Below are positions 1-7,027 of a stretch of 16,748 nt of DNA, one piece after another (the first letter of the stretch is position 1; each line of letters begins with the position of its first letter). The position numbers and the translations under genes are program-made. The DNA comes from an uncultured Oscillospiraceae bacterium (GTDB lineage Bacteria; Bacillota; Clostridia; Oscillospirales; Ruminococcaceae). The notes beneath the pieces are model-generated. The model had not been told where the DNA came from and made no database searches. It was given only the letters and a program-made list of their open reading frames with translations. The stretch lies in contig CAJUMG010000013.1 in NCBI GenBank assembly GCA_910587335.1, positions 46,092 to 62,839 of the forward strand. The letters are read 5' to 3'.

Positions 1-1353
1 AACAGCGGCAAAAAGAGCATAAAGGATTGTCAGCTTGTCAGTGAATTACTGGAAGCGGTAGATGAGAAGCGCTTTGGAGGCAAAGAAGGCGAGCTGATTC
101 AAGCAAATCTGGTGCGGGACGGAAGGTTGATTACCTGCGTTTTTGCCGGGTTAGGTGATAAAACGACCTACAAATCGGTAGAATCCGCTTTTGGCAGCGC
201 TATGAAAGAAGCCAAAAAGCACAAGCCGGAAACGGTCGGCGTTTTTGTAGATGAAGCTTTCTCCGCCAAATCGGTGGAAGCGGTGCTTTTGGCAGCTGAT
301 GGATTTGACGCGCACAAATCGAAAAAAGAGAAGGAGCTTTCCTTTGTTTTCTATGGCGCCGAAGAGTCCCAGGTAAAAGAGGGAATCGTGTTGGGAGAGG
401 CAGTGCGGATGGCCCGCCGGCTGGTCAACGAGCCCTCCAACGTTATGACGCCGGCACAGCTTGCCACCGAGGCGCTGCTGGCCGGTGCGGACAGCGGCTT
501 TGACGTAAGGGTATACGATCTGCCGGAAATAGAAAAGCTGGGGATGAAAGCCTTTTTGGAGGTGGCTCGCGGCAGCGACCGGGAGCCGAAAGTCATCGCC
601 ATGTCTTATCTGGGCGACCCGGCCAGCGGCAAGCGGCTGGGGCTGGTAGGCAAGGGCCTTTGCTATGACAGCGGCGGTTACTCCTTAAAGCCCTCTGCCG
701 GTATGGAGACCATGCACACCGATATGGGCGGCGCCGGCGCGGTGATCGGTGCGATCAGCGCCATTGCAAAGATGAAGCTGAAGGTCAATGTCACGGCTGT
801 GGTGGCGGCCTGCGAGAATATCCTTTCGGCTCATGCGTACCATCCGGGTGACATTATTGGTTCGATGGCGGGCAAAACCATTGAAATCAATAACACCGAC
901 GCAGAGGGCCGCGTGACCTTGGCCGACGCGGTGACCTTTGCCATCGAAGAGCAGAAAGCAACCCACCTGATTGATGTGGCAACGCTGACCGGCGCGGCGA
1001 TTACGGCATTGGGCAACGAAATTACGGCGGTGGTAAGCGACAGCGATGAACTGTGGGAAATGACCCAAAAAGCGGCGGGGCCCTCCTGCGAAAAGGTGTG
1101 GCGGCTGCCGGTAGACGATGTGCTGGGCAAGGCGCTGGATTCCAAGATTGCCGACATGCGCAACAGCAGCGGCCGCGCAGCTGGAACCATCTGCGGTGGT
1201 ATGTTTATTCAAAAATTTACCCAAGAGCTGCCCTGGCTGCATCTGGATATCGCCGGTACCAGCTACACAGACGGCACATCCGTTTGCCCCTTTGGCGCTA
1301 CTGGTGTTGGGGTTCGCCTACTATATCACGTGGCCCAAAATTACACAAAATAG
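1..1353 (+). CDS. pepA: Leucyl aminopeptidase (M17 family), 5' end missing
   Basis: Cytosolic metallo-exopeptidase that removes N-terminal residues, often Leu, from peptides; members form hexamers with two metals per subunit. The frame is open from the first base, so the gene enters from the left; 450 residues are present and roughly 40 N-terminal ones are missing compared with the usual 480-500. The N-terminal part is the variable macro-like domain. The catalytic domain carries the metal/substrate motif GKGLCYDSGG (Lys218 and Asp223, counted from the first codon in the window) and the M17 signature NTDAEGRVTL at about 298-307 (Asp300, Glu302, Arg304), so the active site looks intact. A GTG at 112 could be mistaken for a start, but the frame is open and protein-like upstream of it. 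Family assignment is very secure; the substrate preference is inferred from the family. Confidence 0.95.
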   Translation, partial: NSGKKSIKDCQLVSELLEAVDEKRFGGKEGELIQANLVRDGRLITCVFAGLGDKTTYKSVESAFGSAMKEAKKHKPETVGVFVDEAFSAKSVEAVLLAADGFDAHKSKKEKELSFVFYGAEESQVKEGIVLGEAVRMARRLVNEPSNVMTPAQLATEALLAGADSGFDVRVYDLPEIEKLGMKAFLEVARGSDREPKVIAMSYLGDPASGKRLGLVGKGLCYDSGGYSLKPSAGMETMHTDMGGAGAVIGAISAIAKMKLKVNVTAVVAACENILSAHAYHPGDIIGSMAGKTIEINNTDAEGRVTLADAVTFAIEEQKATHLIDVATLTGAAITALGNEITAVVSDSDELWEMTQKAAGPSCEKVWRLPVDDVLGKALDSKIADMRNSSGRAAGTICGGMFIQKFTQELPWLHLDIAGTSYTDGTSVCPFGATGVGVRLLYHVAQNYTK

Positions 1354-1354
1354 A

Positions 1355-1390
1355 TTTTTTCAGGGAGCCGGTTTGGTTCCCTGAAAAAAA
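1355..1390. repeat. Long hairpin after pepA with T-run before and A-run after
   Basis: Directly after the pepA stop codon, six T, then CAGGGAGCC, a 5-nt loop, GGTTCCCTG and seven A form an inverted repeat of about 15 pairs (one G-U). Both arms lie in the pepA-deacylase gap. The polarity is opposite to an intrinsic terminator: no T-run follows the stem on either strand, since the T and A runs pair with each other. It may protect or process the pepA mRNA 3' end rather than terminate. Function is inferred only. Confidence 0.6.
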
Positions 1391-1443
1391 GATCAAGAGT
1401 AAGTCTTTGCTAACTTTGACGGCACTATTTGAAAGGAGATACA

Positions 1444-2400
1444 ATGATGGAAAAGGTTTTGAGAATTGGCGAATTGTCCGCTGCTGCGGGAGAAAAGGTC
1501 CACGGCTTTTATCAGGTTGAGGGGACCGATCTGACCATGCCGGTGACCTTAATCAACGGAAAGGGAGAAGGAAAGGTGCTGCTGTTAACCGCTGGTGTAC
1601 ATCCAGATGAGTATCCGGGCATTGCGGCTGCCATTCAGCTTTCTAATGAGCTGGATCCAGAGCGGATTTGCGGCGGCGTTGTAATCCTACCCATGACCAA
1701 TTACAGTGGCTTTTTAGCCAAAAAAGGTTCCTGTGTGCCGGCGGACGGAAAAAATCTCAACCGGCTGTTCCCAGGCGATCCAAACGGTACTGAGGGGGAT
1801 CAGCTGGCCCATGCTATCACCAAGGACTTTCACAGCGTCTGCGATTATAATATTGACCTGCACTCGGGCGGGATAGATGAGCAGATGAAACCGCTGATCT
1901 TCTTTTCCGTTATGGGTGGGCCGGAAATTGAAGAGATTTCCAGGCAGATGGCTCTGTCCTGTAGCGTCAGCTACATTGTCCGTTCAACTGCTACCAATGG
2001 GGAATACAGCTCGGCGGTGCTTCGCGGTCTGCCGTCGCTTCTGCTGGAAAGAGGCGGTAACGGCTACTGGTGCCAGGAGGAGACAGACGCCGATAAACGG
2101 GACGTCCTGGCTGTATTAAAAACGCTGGGTATTTTTAGCGGGGAAGTATCCCCAGCGGAAAAACCGGTGGAGATCGCTGTAACCAAATACTATACGGCAG
2201 ACGATACCGGCTGCTGGTATCCCTGCTTTAAACCGGGCGACAAGGTGAAAAAGGGAGAGCTGCTGGGCGAGATTCGGGATCATCGGGATCAAGTGCTGTC
2301 CAGCTATTATGCGGAGTTCGATGGCGTGGTGCTTTATCAGACATCCTCTTTAGCTATTTTGAAAAACAAAGCATTGGTCGCATTTGGGCAGTTGGACTAA
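1444..2400 (+). CDS. AstE/AspA-type zinc deacylase (M14-like), substrate unknown
   Basis: Predicted zinc-dependent amidohydrolase of the succinylglutamate desuccinylase/aspartoacylase family, 318 aa, no signal peptide. The zinc motif is visible as AGVHPDEYPG (His53, Glu56), with the third ligand in DLHSGG (His140). NLNR at 104-107 matches the substrate-binding Asn-Arg pair, and Glu202 in LLLERGG fits the catalytic glutamate. Residues about 250-315 form a beta-rich tail typical of this family (a barrel resembling biotinyl/lipoyl domains, with GCWYPCFKPGDKV). AAAGGAG at 1432-1438 precedes two adjacent ATGs, 5 nt from 1444 and 8 nt from 1447; either could be used. It lies 90 bp behind pepA, may be co-transcribed, and ends at a clear terminator. 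The family is confident, but substrate (an N-acyl amino acid or small peptide) cannot be read from sequence. Confidence 0.85.
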   Translation: MMEKVLRIGELSAAAGEKVHGFYQVEGTDLTMPVTLINGKGEGKVLLLTAGVHPDEYPGIAAAIQLSNELDPERICGGVVILPMTNYSGFLAKKGSCVPADGKNLNRLFPGDPNGTEGDQLAHAITKDFHSVCDYNIDLHSGGIDEQMKPLIFFSVMGGPEIEEISRQMALSCSVSYIVRSTATNGEYSSAVLRGLPSLLLERGGNGYWCQEETDADKRDVLAVLKTLGIFSGEVSPAEKPVEIAVTKYYTADDTGCWYPCFKPGDKVKKGELLGEIRDHRDQVLSSYYAEFDGVVLYQTSSLAILKNKALVAFGQLD

Positions 2401-2452
2401 TCTTGGGCTTGCTATGTAATGGACGCCGGAAAATCGAATATTCTAAGACAAC

Positions 2453-2487
2453 AAAGCCAGACATGGGTCCCACCATGCCTGGCTTTT
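2453..2487. terminator. Bidirectional intrinsic terminator between convergent genes
   Basis: AAAGCCAG, one mismatch, CATGG, a 6-nt loop, CCATG, then CTGGCTTTT. The A-run before and T-run after the stem allow termination in both directions. It sits 52 bp after the deacylase stop and 28 bp from the stop of the leftward glycosyltransferase, where a shared terminator is expected. Confidence 0.85.
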
Positions 2488-2515
2488 CCTGTAGATGAAA
2501 TGAAAAGGCGAAAGT

Positions 2516-3703
2516 TTATTGCTGCGAACCGGATTTACCTGCCATCGCCTTGCGGTAAACATTATAGGTATAATTGGCCAGCGCTTCTGCGCCGGACCGC
2601 CGGACCGACTCGATGACAGAGGCTTTCAGGATGCTTAGCTGCTCCGGCGTCAGATTTTTAACCCGGCGCAGCTCTGCTGCCATTTCCTCTGGGGAATCAA
2701 AAATATATCCGTTTACACCATTTTGCACCTGGTCGACGTTTTCGTTCAGAGCGTCATACCGGCGCAGAACCGGCAGACCGGTGGCCATGCCCTCCAGCAT
2801 GGAAATGGAGTTGCTGTCCGACAAGGAGGCTGTAATGTACAGATCGCAGGAAGCGTAGTAAGGGGGCATTTGATCATGAGCTACCGCGCCGGTAAACCGG
2901 ACCATGGAGTCAATTCCCAAGTCCTTGGCCTGCTGCTCCAGCTCCTGCTGAATCGGTCCGCCGCCGATAATGCAGAGCATGATTTTGTCCTCTGGCACAA
3001 TGGTTTTAGCCCAGTAGTTCAGTAATACATCCACGCTTTTTTCATGGCCCAGCCGCCCGACAAAGCAGGCGATCATCACATCGTCGGGAATATTGTAGCG
3101 GCGGCGAAAAGCGGCTTTATTCTCCGGCGAGATCCGTTCAGGACTAAAATCGTCCAATTCCACCGCGTTGAGAATGACGTTTACATCCTTTTTCACGCCG
3201 ATTTGCTGAAAATACTCCTGACATTTGGGCGAAGGGCCGGTCAGCTCGGTAGCGGTATTGCCCAGCAGACGAAAATAATCGTGGCTAAGCTTTTTTGCCG
3301 CCCGCAGCAGATGACGGGGCGCCACGTAGTATAGATAATCGTCGTACATCGTGTGCAGCGTGTAGACCAAAGGCGTATGCAGCTGCTTGGCGGCAAAAAT
3401 ACCGGACAGCCCAATGCCAAACTCGTTATGGATATGGATGATATCCGGACGAAAATCCCCAATCAGCTTTAACCGCCGCCGGCTGAAGGGAGAGGCGACA
3501 CCGTACCCATAAAAGCGTTTGCTTTTGATAGCGGGACAGTGAAGAATTCCTCCCTCGATATAGTGATGATGGGTCTGATAATCAGCAGTGACCACCAAAA
3601 CCTCGTGGCCTTGCTGCAAAAGGCCGTCCCGCAGAATCTTTACATGGGTCACTACCCCATTGATGTGGGGCAGATAGGTTTCTGTAAACAATGCAATTCT
3701 CAT
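2516..3703 (-). CDS. GT4 glycosyltransferase, likely diacylglycerol glucosyltransferase
   Basis: GT-B fold retaining glycosyltransferase, 395 aa, expected at the inner membrane face. The N-terminal domain has the acceptor-side motif ETYLPHINGV (Gly16) and YTLHTMYDDYLYYV (His117), which resembles LafA/MGS-type enzymes that glucosylate diacylglycerol. A GPSP-type linker leads to the nucleotide-sugar domain with VGRLGHEK (Arg217, Lys222 for phosphates). The usual EX7E motif reads D-X7-E (Asp296, Glu304) followed by GMATGLPV. Start choice: CCTCC at 3711-3715 (GGAGG on the minus strand) is 7 nt from the ATG at 3703, giving MRIALFTETY, the standard family N-terminus; the ATG at 3709 would be only 1 nt away. 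It is monocistronic, divergent from hprK. The GT4 call is secure; glucolipid synthesis is inferred from resemblance, and a mannosyl- or polysaccharide transferase remains possible. Confidence 0.85.
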   Translation of the reverse strand: MRIALFTETYLPHINGVVTHVKILRDGLLQQGHEVLVVTADYQTHHHYIEGGILHCPAIKSKRFYGYGVASPFSRRRLKLIGDFRPDIIHIHNEFGIGLSGIFAAKQLHTPLVYTLHTMYDDYLYYVAPRHLLRAAKKLSHDYFRLLGNTATELTGPSPKCQEYFQQIGVKKDVNVILNAVELDDFSPERISPENKAAFRRRYNIPDDVMIACFVGRLGHEKSVDVLLNYWAKTIVPEDKIMLCIIGGGPIQQELEQQAKDLGIDSMVRFTGAVAHDQMPPYYASCDLYITASLSDSNSISMLEGMATGLPVLRRYDALNENVDQVQNGVNGYIFDSPEEMAAELRRVKNLTPEQLSILKASVIESVRRSGAEALANYTYNVYRKAMAGKSGSQQ

Positions 3704-3893
3704 AACCATTCCTCCGTTTGAGTAAAAGAAGTGGAAAATCTGTTTCATATAGTCTAAATCCGGACATATTATAAATAAAGCTTACCTGTTCATTTTCTCT
3801 GACAATGCATGGGGAGAAAGGATAAAGAGCTTTTCCCCGCCGCCGAAAGACAAATTTTTGTTGAAGTTAAAGCATTTAAAATACTTTTTGCTT

Positions 3894-3902
3894 ATTATAG
3901 CA
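3894..3902 (-). promoter_or_regulatory. Extended -10 promoter, probably for the glycosyltransferase
   Basis: On the minus strand the sequence reads TGCTATAAT, a perfect extended -10 (TGn-TATAAT). The -35 region is poor at 17 bp, as tolerated with extended -10 promoters, and is occupied by an AT palindrome (3907-3923). It would give a leader of about 180 nt. A second TATAAT on the same strand at 3768-3773 lacks a -35 and is a weaker alternative. Confidence 0.5.
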
Positions 3903-3989
3903 TATCCTTTTTTATATAAAAAGAGTCAACAGGCCAAAATACTTCAAAATCGAGCAAAGATTCTTTACGCTTGTTTTACACAAAGCTTG

Positions 3990-4018
3990 TTGCAAGGCTG
4001 ACGGCGGTGGGGTATAAT
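3990..4018 (+). promoter_or_regulatory. Sigma-A promoter of the hprK operon
   Basis: TTGCAA (3990-3995), a 17-bp spacer and TATAAT (4013-4018) form a near-consensus housekeeping promoter, with transcription expected from about 4025. The heptamer GCTTGTT occurs at 3969-3975 and again at 3985-3991, touching the -35, and CTTG-TTG-CAAG (3986-3996) is a short palindrome over the -35. These could be regulator contacts, but that is inference. Confidence 0.85.
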
Positions 4019-4052
4019 AAATGCAGTGATATTTCGCTGACGGGGATCTTTC

Positions 4053-4131
4053 TCCGCCGGCAAGAAGACAGCGCCCCCCTTTTTTCGCGGGGTAAAAAGC
4101 GGCGGATGGAAGAAGTCCGCCGGGATGGGAG
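4053..4131 (+). promoter_or_regulatory. hprK leader with mutually exclusive stems
   Basis: The predicted leader is about 115 nt. TCCGCC occurs at 4053-4058 and again at 4116-4121, and the single GGCGGA at 4101-4106 can pair with either copy. The second pairing makes a hairpin (9-nt loop) ending just before the hprK ribosome binding site GGGAG (4127-4131), 8 nt from the ATG at 4140. CTTTTTT and TAAAAAG near 4080 and 4093 can also pair. This geometry would suit translational control, but no known riboswitch class was recognised. Confidence 0.4.
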
Positions 4132-4139
4132 AATCAAAT

Positions 4140-5096
4140 ATGGAACACGGCTACTCGGTTAGACTATCCAAAATTGTCAAGGATCTGAATGTGGAGCTGA
4201 TCTATTCCCCCTATGACCTGAACGATGTAAAAATCAGCAGTATGGACATAAATCGTCCCGGTCTACAGCTGGGAGGGTTTTTTGAATATTTCGACAGTTC
4301 CCGTATCCAACTGATCGGCATGTCAGAATACGCTTATTTGAAGAAGTTTGACGACGGCGTTCTAATGGAAAAATTGGATTCTTTTTTTGCGCTGAATCCG
4401 CCGGTGGTGATTGTAGCGCGGGATCTGGAAATTTTTCCGCAGATGCTGGAATGCGCCCAAAAATATAAGGTACCGCTTTTGCGGACGCCGGAATCCACCT
4501 CGGGTTTCTTTTCGAGTGTGGTGGGAATTCTGGCGACCGAGCTTGCCCCCCGGGTCACCCGGCACGGCGTTTTGGTGGAGGTTTATGGTGAAGGCATCCT
4601 GCTTTTGGGAGAAAGCGGCGTAGGCAAAAGTGAAACAGCGGTGGAGCTGGTCAAGCGCGGCCACAGGCTGATTGCTGATGACGCGGTGGAGATCAGGCGG
4701 GTATCCAACCGGACGCTGGTGGGCACATCGCCAGAGAACATCCGCCATTTTCTGGAATTGCGGGGCGTAGGGATTATCAATGCCCGGCGGATTTTTGGTA
4801 TGGGTTCGATTAAAGAGACGGAAAAAATTAACATGGTCATTCAGCTGGAGCCCTGGAATTCCGACCGGGTTTATGACCGTATGGGTATGGATAACGAAAA
4901 GATGGAAATTCTGGGCATTTCGGTTCCCTCTTTAACCATTCCGATTAAGCCGGGCCGAAATCTTGCGATTATTATTGAGGTGGCGGCGATGAACAACCGC
5001 CAGAAAAAGATGGGGTATAATGCCGCCCAAGAGCTGTTGGAAAAGCTGGGCATGATTGATCAGGGAGAAGAATCCACGGATTGGGACGCTTACTAA
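4140..5096 (+). CDS. hprK: HPr kinase/phosphorylase
   Basis: Cytosolic hexameric sensor that phosphorylates Ser46 of HPr (or Crh) when glycolytic intermediates are high and removes the phosphate when inorganic phosphate dominates; P-Ser-HPr drives CcpA catabolite repression. The protein is 318 aa, normal for the family. The N-terminal domain (about 1-130) starts MEHGYSVRLSKIV. The kinase domain has His142 in RHGVLV, the Walker A loop GESGVGKS at 157-164, Asp180-Asp181 after it, and the family signature LELRGVGIIN at 205-214. Start: GGGAG lies 8 nt before the ATG at 4140; the in-frame ATG at 4125 has no comparable site. First gene of the long operon, 20 bp ahead of the ROK kinase, which links carbon signalling to sugar phosphorylation. 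No HPr or Crh gene is visible in the window. Confidence 0.97.
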   Translation: MEHGYSVRLSKIVKDLNVELIYSPYDLNDVKISSMDINRPGLQLGGFFEYFDSSRIQLIGMSEYAYLKKFDDGVLMEKLDSFFALNPPVVIVARDLEIFPQMLECAQKYKVPLLRTPESTSGFFSSVVGILATELAPRVTRHGVLVEVYGEGILLLGESGVGKSETAVELVKRGHRLIADDAVEIRRVSNRTLVGTSPENIRHFLELRGVGIINARRIFGMGSIKETEKINMVIQLEPWNSDRVYDRMGMDNEKMEILGISVPSLTIPIKPGRNLAIIIEVAAMNNRQKKMGYNAAQELLEKLGMIDQGEESTDWDAY

Positions 5097-5116
5097 TCAA
5101 TAAGGAGTCAAAAGCA

Positions 5117-6073
5117 ATGGAATATGTTCTGGGAATCGACCTGGGAGGCACCAACATCAAGGCCGGTGTGGTTGACGAAAATTATCGTATTGTGGGGCGG
5201 GCAAAGGCAAAAACCGGAATCCCCCGTCCGGCACAAGAGATTATGGATGCCATGGCCGCGTGTGCCCGACAGGCGGCGGCAGACGCAGGCGTCCCCTGGG
5301 AAGAGGTTCGGCAGGTTGGAATTGGGGTACCCGGTACGGCCAATGAAGAAACAGGGGTTGTGGAATATGCCAATAACCTGCCGTTTCAAAATATCCCGAT
5401 GGGGGAATATTTGAGCAAAAAGCTGCATAAGCAAGTAGATATCACCAATGATGCCAACGCTGCCGCCCTGGGAGAGGTGTTGGCCGGCGCGGCGAAGGGT
5501 GCGTCCAATGCAGTGGCTGTTACACTGGGGACCGGTGTAGGCGGCGGGATTATACTGGGCGGCCGGCTCTACTCCGGGCTGCATTACGGCGGCGCGGAAT
5601 TGGGGCACATGGGCATTATGCTGGGCGGCAGGCAGTGTACCTGCGGCCGCCGGGGATGCTTGGAGGCATATGCCTCGGCAACCGGCCTTGTCCGCAGCAC
5701 CAAGGAGATGATGGACGCCCACCCGGAATCGCGAATGTGGAAGCTGGTGGAGGAAAACGGCGGAAAGGTGTCGGGCAGGACGGCTTTTTTAGCGGCGGGC
5801 CAGAAAGACGCCGCCGGCCAGGCGGTGGTAGACGCCTATATCGAACAGCTGGGATACGGCATTGCCAGCATCATCAACATTCTGGCGCCGGAGATTCTGG
5901 TGATTGGCGGCGGCGTCAGCCATGAGGGGGATAATCTGCTGCTTCCGCTGGTGGAGTGTGTTCGTCCGCAGCTATACGTTCGTGTACCGGAAAAGCAGAC
6001 CCGCATTGTGCTGGCCACCCTTGGAAACGACGCGGGACTTATCGGCGCGGCCTTTTTGCACCGGGCTCGGTAA
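5117..6073 (+). CDS. glcK: ROK-family glucokinase
   Basis: ATP-dependent sugar kinase, most likely glucose to glucose-6-phosphate in the cytosol; 318 aa. The ATP phosphate loop is GIDLGGTN (Asp8 to Asn13). VDITNDANAAALGE contains the catalytic base Asp112. GTGVGGGI at 138-145 is the second nucleotide loop. The ROK zinc site is complete: ELGHMG (Glu161, His164) and CTCGRRGC (Cys174, Cys176, Cys181). There is no N-terminal helix-turn-helix, so it is an enzyme rather than a ROK repressor. Start: AAGGAG (5102-5107) is 9 nt before the ATG. It lies between hprK and murB in the same operon, and Firmicute GlcK proteins are the closest in overall pattern. Fructose, mannose or N-acetylmannosamine kinase activity cannot be excluded from sequence. 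Confidence 0.9.
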   Translation: MEYVLGIDLGGTNIKAGVVDENYRIVGRAKAKTGIPRPAQEIMDAMAACARQAAADAGVPWEEVRQVGIGVPGTANEETGVVEYANNLPFQNIPMGEYLSKKLHKQVDITNDANAAALGEVLAGAAKGASNAVAVTLGTGVGGGIILGGRLYSGLHYGGAELGHMGIMLGGRQCTCGRRGCLEAYASATGLVRSTKEMMDAHPESRMWKLVEENGGKVSGRTAFLAAGQKDAAGQAVVDAYIEQLGYGIASIINILAPEILVIGGGVSHEGDNLLLPLVECVRPQLYVRVPEKQTRIVLATLGNDAGLIGAAFLHRAR

Positions 6074-6100
6074 TGAACCTTTGAAATGGGGGAATGACGG

Positions 6101-7009
6101 ATGACCGATCTTTTGAAGTTAACCTCTTTGTGCCAGAATATAGAGTGTGAATATGTCATAAATGCGCCGATGAAGGAATATACAACCTTCCAAATCGGCG
6201 GCCCCTGTGACTTTTTGGCGCGTCCTTATGACGAGGGGCAGATTGCCCGGCTAATTCAGTTTTGCGCGGCCAACGGCATTCGGTGGCAGGTAATTGGAAA
6301 CGGCTCGAATCTGTTGGCGCCAGACGGCGGAATTTCTGGCGCTGTGATTCAGATTGGATCCAATTTTTCCTATATCCGTCAGTCGACAAAGTCCGGTGAA
6401 ATCATCTGCGCGGCCGGCGCTTCTCTCAGCGCTGCGGCAGTTTTTGCCCAGAAACAGGGACTTAGCGGATTGGAATTTGCCTGGGGAATTCCCGGCAATC
6501 TGGGCGGGGCGGTGTGCATGAACGCGGGGGCCTATGGCGGAGAGATGAAGGATGTGCTGGTCGCTGTCGATTATGTGGACCAGATGGGTAACGCCCGGTC
6601 GATTGACGCCAGGGAGATGCAGCTGGGTTACCGGCACAGCATCTTCTCTGAGCGGGACTGGTGCATTACCAAGGTGAAATTGCAGCTTCGTCCCGGCGAT
6701 CCGGAAACGATTCGCGGCGCGATGGAGGAGAATATGGCCCGGCGCCGCGCCAAACAGCCGTTGGAATATCCCAGCGCCGGGTCGGTGTTTAAGCGCCCAC
6801 AGGGGAATTATGCCGGCGCGTTAATTGAACAGTGCGGGCTGAAGGGCCGGCGAATCGGCGGTGCGCAGGTTAGCGAAAAACACGCGGGGTTTATTGTCAA
6901 TTTGGGAGGAGCCTCCTCCCGAGACGTTTCGCTGCTGATTCGCGAAATACAAAAGACGGTGGAGGAGCAAACGGGATACCGGCTGGAATGTGAACTGCGC
7001 CAGCTATAG
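6101..7009 (+). CDS. murB: UDP-N-acetylenolpyruvoylglucosamine reductase
   Basis: FAD-dependent cytosolic enzyme that reduces UDP-GlcNAc-enolpyruvate with NADPH to UDP-MurNAc, the second committed step of peptidoglycan synthesis. The protein has 302 aa. The FAD domain shows YTTFQIGGPCDF (27-38), VIGNGSNLL (64-72) and GIPGNLGGAVCMNAGAYGGE (129-148). YRHSIF includes Arg178. SAGSVFKRP provides the proton-donor Ser228, and Glu296/Glu298 near the end fit the catalytic glutamate. The compact layout matches type II MurB, the usual Firmicute form. Start: GGGGGA at 6088-6093 is 7 nt before the ATG. The gap to rapZ is only 18 bp. The murB-rapZ link is common in Firmicutes and fits RapZ's role in amino-sugar and wall control. 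Confidence 0.96.
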   Translation: MTDLLKLTSLCQNIECEYVINAPMKEYTTFQIGGPCDFLARPYDEGQIARLIQFCAANGIRWQVIGNGSNLLAPDGGISGAVIQIGSNFSYIRQSTKSGEIICAAGASLSAAAVFAQKQGLSGLEFAWGIPGNLGGAVCMNAGAYGGEMKDVLVAVDYVDQMGNARSIDAREMQLGYRHSIFSERDWCITKVKLQLRPGDPETIRGAMEENMARRRAKQPLEYPSAGSVFKRPQGNYAGALIEQCGLKGRRIGGAQVSEKHAGFIVNLGGASSRDVSLLIREIQKTVEEQTGYRLECELRQL

Positions 7010-7027
7010 GAAAAAGGGGGATTTGCA

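Larger units (their letters stand above)
3704..4139. other. Divergent intergenic control region, glycosyltransferase / hprK
   Basis: This 436-bp region has no convincing gene. The left part is the long leader of the leftward glycosyltransferase and contains a stem-loop at 3811-3838 (GGGGA-AAAG against CTTT-TCCCC, one bulged base), without a T-tail on either strand. The middle (about 3860-3960) is very AT-rich and holds a palindrome at 3907-3923. The right part holds the hprK promoter and a GC-rich structured leader. Short open frames here overlap these signals and look non-coding. Confidence 0.7.

Noticed and set aside
1416..1445. TTGACG-18-TACAAT resembling a promoter before the deacylase
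   Set aside because: The -10 box overlaps the start codon, so the transcript would begin inside the coding region without its ribosome binding site.
2419..2616. Plus-strand open frame of 65 codons after the deacylase
   Set aside because: It contains the bidirectional terminator and runs into the 3' end of the leftward glycosyltransferase.
3878..3944. Nine-base direct repeat AAAATACTT (3878-3886 and 3936-3944)
   Set aside because: Expected by chance in this AT-rich stretch; only two copies and no flanking symmetry.
3971..4162. Plus-strand open frame of 63 codons before hprK
   Set aside because: It spans the hprK promoter itself (its start lies upstream of the -10), has no ribosome binding site and overlaps the hprK start.
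5108..5722. Minus-strand open frame of 204 codons opposite the ROK kinase
   Set aside because: Antisense to conserved ROK motifs with Cys/His-rich, non-protein-like composition and no start signals.
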